From Pseudomonadota bacterium (lineage in GTDB: Bacteria; Pseudomonadota; Gammaproteobacteria; Pseudomonadales; Pseudomonadaceae): 34,334 nt of DNA. Shown one piece after another: positions 32,450 to 34,334 of the stretch (its first letter is position 1; every line of letters begins with the position of its first letter). The DNA lies in assembly GCA_023388335.1 (NCBI GenBank), contig JAEWGL010000109.1, positions 1-34,334 of the forward strand. The letters are read 5' to 3'. A program made the translations under genes and the position numbers. The notes under the pieces were generated by a model. That model saw only the letters and a list, made by a program, of their open reading frames with translations. It was not told the DNA's origin and ran no database searches.

Positions 32450-33142
32450 ATGATCAAGCGCATCGCCCGTACCGCAGGCTTCAGCGGCCTGCTCGCCGCC
32501 CTGCTGCTGACCCTGCTGCAGAGCCTGTGGGTCACCCCGCTGATTCTTGAGGCGGAAACCTATGAAACCGCCGAGCCTGCTGCCGAACACCACGCCCACG
32601 GCAGTGAAACGGTCGTCGCCCATGCCCATGACGAGGAGGCCTGGGCTCCGGAGGATGGCTGGCAACGGCTGCTGTCGACCACCGGCGGCAACCTGGTGGT
32701 GGCGGTCGGCTTCGCCCTGATCCTCGCCGCGTTCTATAGCCTGCGCGAACCTCGCGGGGTCGCCAGCGGCGCGTTGTGGGGCCTGGCCGGCTTCGCCGTC
32801 TTCTGCCTGGCGCCGACCCTGGGCCTGCCGCCCGAGCTGCCCGGTACCGCCGCCGCCGATCTAGGGCTGCGGCAGAACTGGTGGATGGGCACCGCCGCTG
32901 CCACTGCTGCCGGGTTGGCACTGCTGGTGTTCGGCCGTCACGGGCTGTTGAAGGTACTGGGCGCGGTCTTGCTGGTGGTTCCCCACCTGATTGGCGCGCC
33001 GCAACCGCAAGTCCACGAGAGCCTGGCTCCTGAAGCGCTGGAGTCGCAGTTCATGATCGCCTCGTGGCTGACCAATGCCGCCTTCTGGCTGGCCTTGGGC
33101 CTGTTCAGCGCCTGGCTGTTTCGACGTGGCAACCAGGCCTGA
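32450..33142 (+). CDS. cbtA: Cobalt transporter subunit CbtA
   Basis: A 230-aa inner-membrane protein of the CbtA family with about five spans. A His-rich external loop after span one (EHHAHGSETVVAHAHDEE) is likely to capture cobalt. Further family segments are FCLAPTLGLPPELPGTAAADL and RQNWWMGTAAATA. It works with CbtB to import cobalt for cobalamin synthesis. Its stop overlaps the cobE start by one base (TGATG). Confidence 0.93.
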   Translation: MIKRIARTAGFSGLLAALLLTLLQSLWVTPLILEAETYETAEPAAEHHAHGSETVVAHAHDEEAWAPEDGWQRLLSTTGGNLVVAVGFALILAAFYSLREPRGVASGALWGLAGFAVFCLAPTLGLPPELPGTAAADLGLRQNWWMGTAAATAAGLALLVFGRHGLLKVLGAVLLVVPHLIGAPQPQVHESLAPEALESQFMIASWLTNAAFWLALGLFSAWLFRRGNQA

Positions 33143-33564
33143 TGGTCAACGTGGGGGCCGTCCCGGCACTGTATGCCGGCATGGGCTGCCGCCGAGGCTG
33201 CCCGGCCAGCCGCCTGGCCGAACTGCTGTTGCAGGTCCTGGACGCCCAGGGCCTGCCGTTGGCGGCGGTCAAGGGTCTGGCCAGCATCGACGGCAAATCC
33301 GAGGAGACCGGCCTGCGGCAATTGGCCGATGGGCTCGGCTTGCCCCTGGTGTTCTTCAGTGCCGCGCAACTGTCGCCCTTCCAAGCCCAGCTGAGCCACC
33401 GCTCCAGCACCGCCTGGCAACACAGCGGTTGCTGGGGCGTGGCTGAAAGCGCCGCCCTGGCCCTCGCCGCCCGGCATGGCGGGCCCCCACGCTTGCAGGT
33501 GCCGCGCCAGCTGAACGGCCAGGCGACACTGGCATTGGCCTGTAGCCGCGGGTTTGACGGATAA
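33142..33564 (+). CDS. cobE: CobE/CbiG C-terminal-domain protein
   Basis: A 140-aa cobalamin biosynthesis protein, a stand-alone version of the CbiG C-terminal domain. Signatures are AGMGCRRGCPA near the start, GLASIDGKSEETGLRQLA in the middle and WGVAESAALALA near the end. Its exact catalytic role in the aerobic pathway is not settled. The ATG at 33142 is fixed by the 1-base overlap with the cbtA stop; the longer in-frame start inside cbtA is not used. It is followed 28 bp later by cobM. Confidence 0.88.
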   Translation: MVNVGAVPALYAGMGCRRGCPASRLAELLLQVLDAQGLPLAAVKGLASIDGKSEETGLRQLADGLGLPLVFFSAAQLSPFQAQLSHRSSTAWQHSGCWGVAESAALALAARHGGPPRLQVPRQLNGQATLALACSRGFDG

Positions 33565-33592
33565 TCACCGTTTTATCCTGCAAGGATTCCCC

Positions 33593-34334
33593 ATGACGGT
33601 CTATTTCATCGGTGCCGGCCCCGGCGACCCAGAGCTGATCACGGTCAAGAGCCAACGCTTGATCCGCCAGTGTCCGGTGATCATCTATGCCGGCTCGCTG
33701 GTGCCGGCCGCCGTGCTCGAAGGGCACAACGCCGAGGTGGTGATCAACAGCGCCGAGCTGCATTTGGAGCAGATCATCGAGGCGATGCGCAGCGCGCATG
33801 ACCACGGCCAGGACGTGGCGCGCGTGCACAGCGGCGACCCGAGCCTGTACGGCGCCATCGGTGAGCAGATCCGTCACCTGCGCGCGCTCGGCATCCACTA
33901 CCAGATCATCCCTGGTGTCACCGCCACGGCGGCCAGCGCCGCCCTGCTCGGCTGCGAATTGACCCTCCCCGACGTCGCGCAAACGGTGATCCTCACGCGC
34001 TATGGCGACAGTTCACCGATGCCAGCCGGCGAACAGCTGGCCGACCTCGCCCGGCACCGCAGCACGTTGGCCATCCACCTGGGGGTCAAGCACCTGGAAA
34101 AGATCGTCGCCGACCTGCTGCCGCATTATGGCGCTGACTGCCCGATCGCCGTGGTGCACCGGGCCACCTGGCCGGATCAGGACTGGGTGCAGGGTACCTT
34201 GCAGAATATTGTCGAGCGGACCGAGGCCAAGGGGTTTCGTCGCACGGCGCTGATCCTGGTCGGCCACGTGCTCGGCGATGCGCCCTTTGCCGAATCGGCG
34301 CTGTACCGGGCGGGCCATGCCCACCTGTACCGGC
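33593..34334 (+). CDS. cobM: Precorrin-4 C11-methyltransferase (3' end cut by window)
   Basis: The 247 codons present lack a stop because the window ends; the usual length is about 250, so only a few residues are missing. It is a SAM-dependent uroporphyrinogen-methylase-type enzyme that methylates C11 of precorrin-4. Motifs are VYFIGAGPGDPELITV (3-18), YAGSLVP, ARVHSGDPSLYGAIGEQ, PGVTATAASAA and the C-terminal TALILVGHVLG. AAGGA precedes the ATG. It lies last in the riboswitch-controlled cbtB-cbtA-cobE-cobM series. Confidence 0.95.
   Translation, partial: MTVYFIGAGPGDPELITVKSQRLIRQCPVIIYAGSLVPAAVLEGHNAEVVINSAELHLEQIIEAMRSAHDHGQDVARVHSGDPSLYGAIGEQIRHLRALGIHYQIIPGVTATAASAALLGCELTLPDVAQTVILTRYGDSSPMPAGEQLADLARHRSTLAIHLGVKHLEKIVADLLPHYGADCPIAVVHRATWPDQDWVQGTLQNIVERTEAKGFRRTALILVGHVLGDAPFAESALYRAGHAHLYR

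Noticed and set aside
1..34334. CRISPR arrays, tRNA or rRNA genes, phage integrase or insertion-sequence transposase
   Set aside because: No spaced direct repeats, tRNA-like cloverleaf or transposase/integrase motifs were seen on either strand.

Overview
The window looks like chromosomal DNA from a Pseudomonas of the P. putida group. The basis is high GC content, REP-like repeats of the putida type, a BenR/XylS-type benzoate regulon, and a P. putida-style cobW-cobN-ChlI/ChlD cobalt-chelatase locus facing cbtBA-cobE-cobM. The assignment rests on gene content and recalled family features; no database search was run.

Layout. (1) 1-5000: a YCF48/BNR-type lipoprotein downstream of a perfect 23-bp-arm palindrome, then a LysR regulator, agmatine deiminase (aguA) and a translationally coupled PotF-like polyamine-binding protein, all on the minus strand. 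(2) 5000-9100: small stress or accessory genes. These are a Rho-N-domain protein, a cupin, a single-chain Rieske plus FAD/NAD reductase, an 80-aa hydrophilic protein and an OBAP/DUF1264 lipoprotein, followed by REP-like sequence. (3) 9100-13400: a divergent crtE (GGPP synthase) / type II IPP isomerase pair. Directly after the isomerase lies a short, frameshifted remnant that reads as the N-terminus of the carotenoid glucosyltransferase CrtX, so the pair appears to be the residue of a lost Pantoea-type zeaxanthin-glucoside cluster. Two coupled membrane-protein genes (YdjM-like and TraX-like) follow. (4) 13400-20800: a complete benzoate to beta-ketoadipate-enol-lactone pathway on the minus strand, benR | benABCD-catBCA. 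Two perfect TGCA-N6-GGATA BenR/XylS half-sites lie upstream of benA. No catR and no transporter is present. (5) 20900-25000: a GHSLGG alpha/beta hydrolase, a lipoprotein of unknown function, a 119-bp MITE-like inverted-repeat element, a VpsR-like enhancer-binding protein and an 88-aa unknown with a strong terminator. (6) 25000-34334: cobalamin. Minus-strand cobW-cobN-chlI/D and plus-strand cbtB-cbtA-cobE-cobM are divergent, and each is headed by its own cobalamin riboswitch.

The most notable signal is in the cobalt chelatase locus. The AAA+ (ChlI-like) reading frame ends at an A9 run containing a dnaX-type A AAA AAG slippery heptamer. Six nucleotides later comes a stem-loop, and a -1 shift joins the frame exactly to the VWA (ChlD-like) frame, which has no convincing start of its own. 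One gene would thus yield both a 334-aa small subunit and a 558-aa medium subunit. The second most notable is the fossil crtX.
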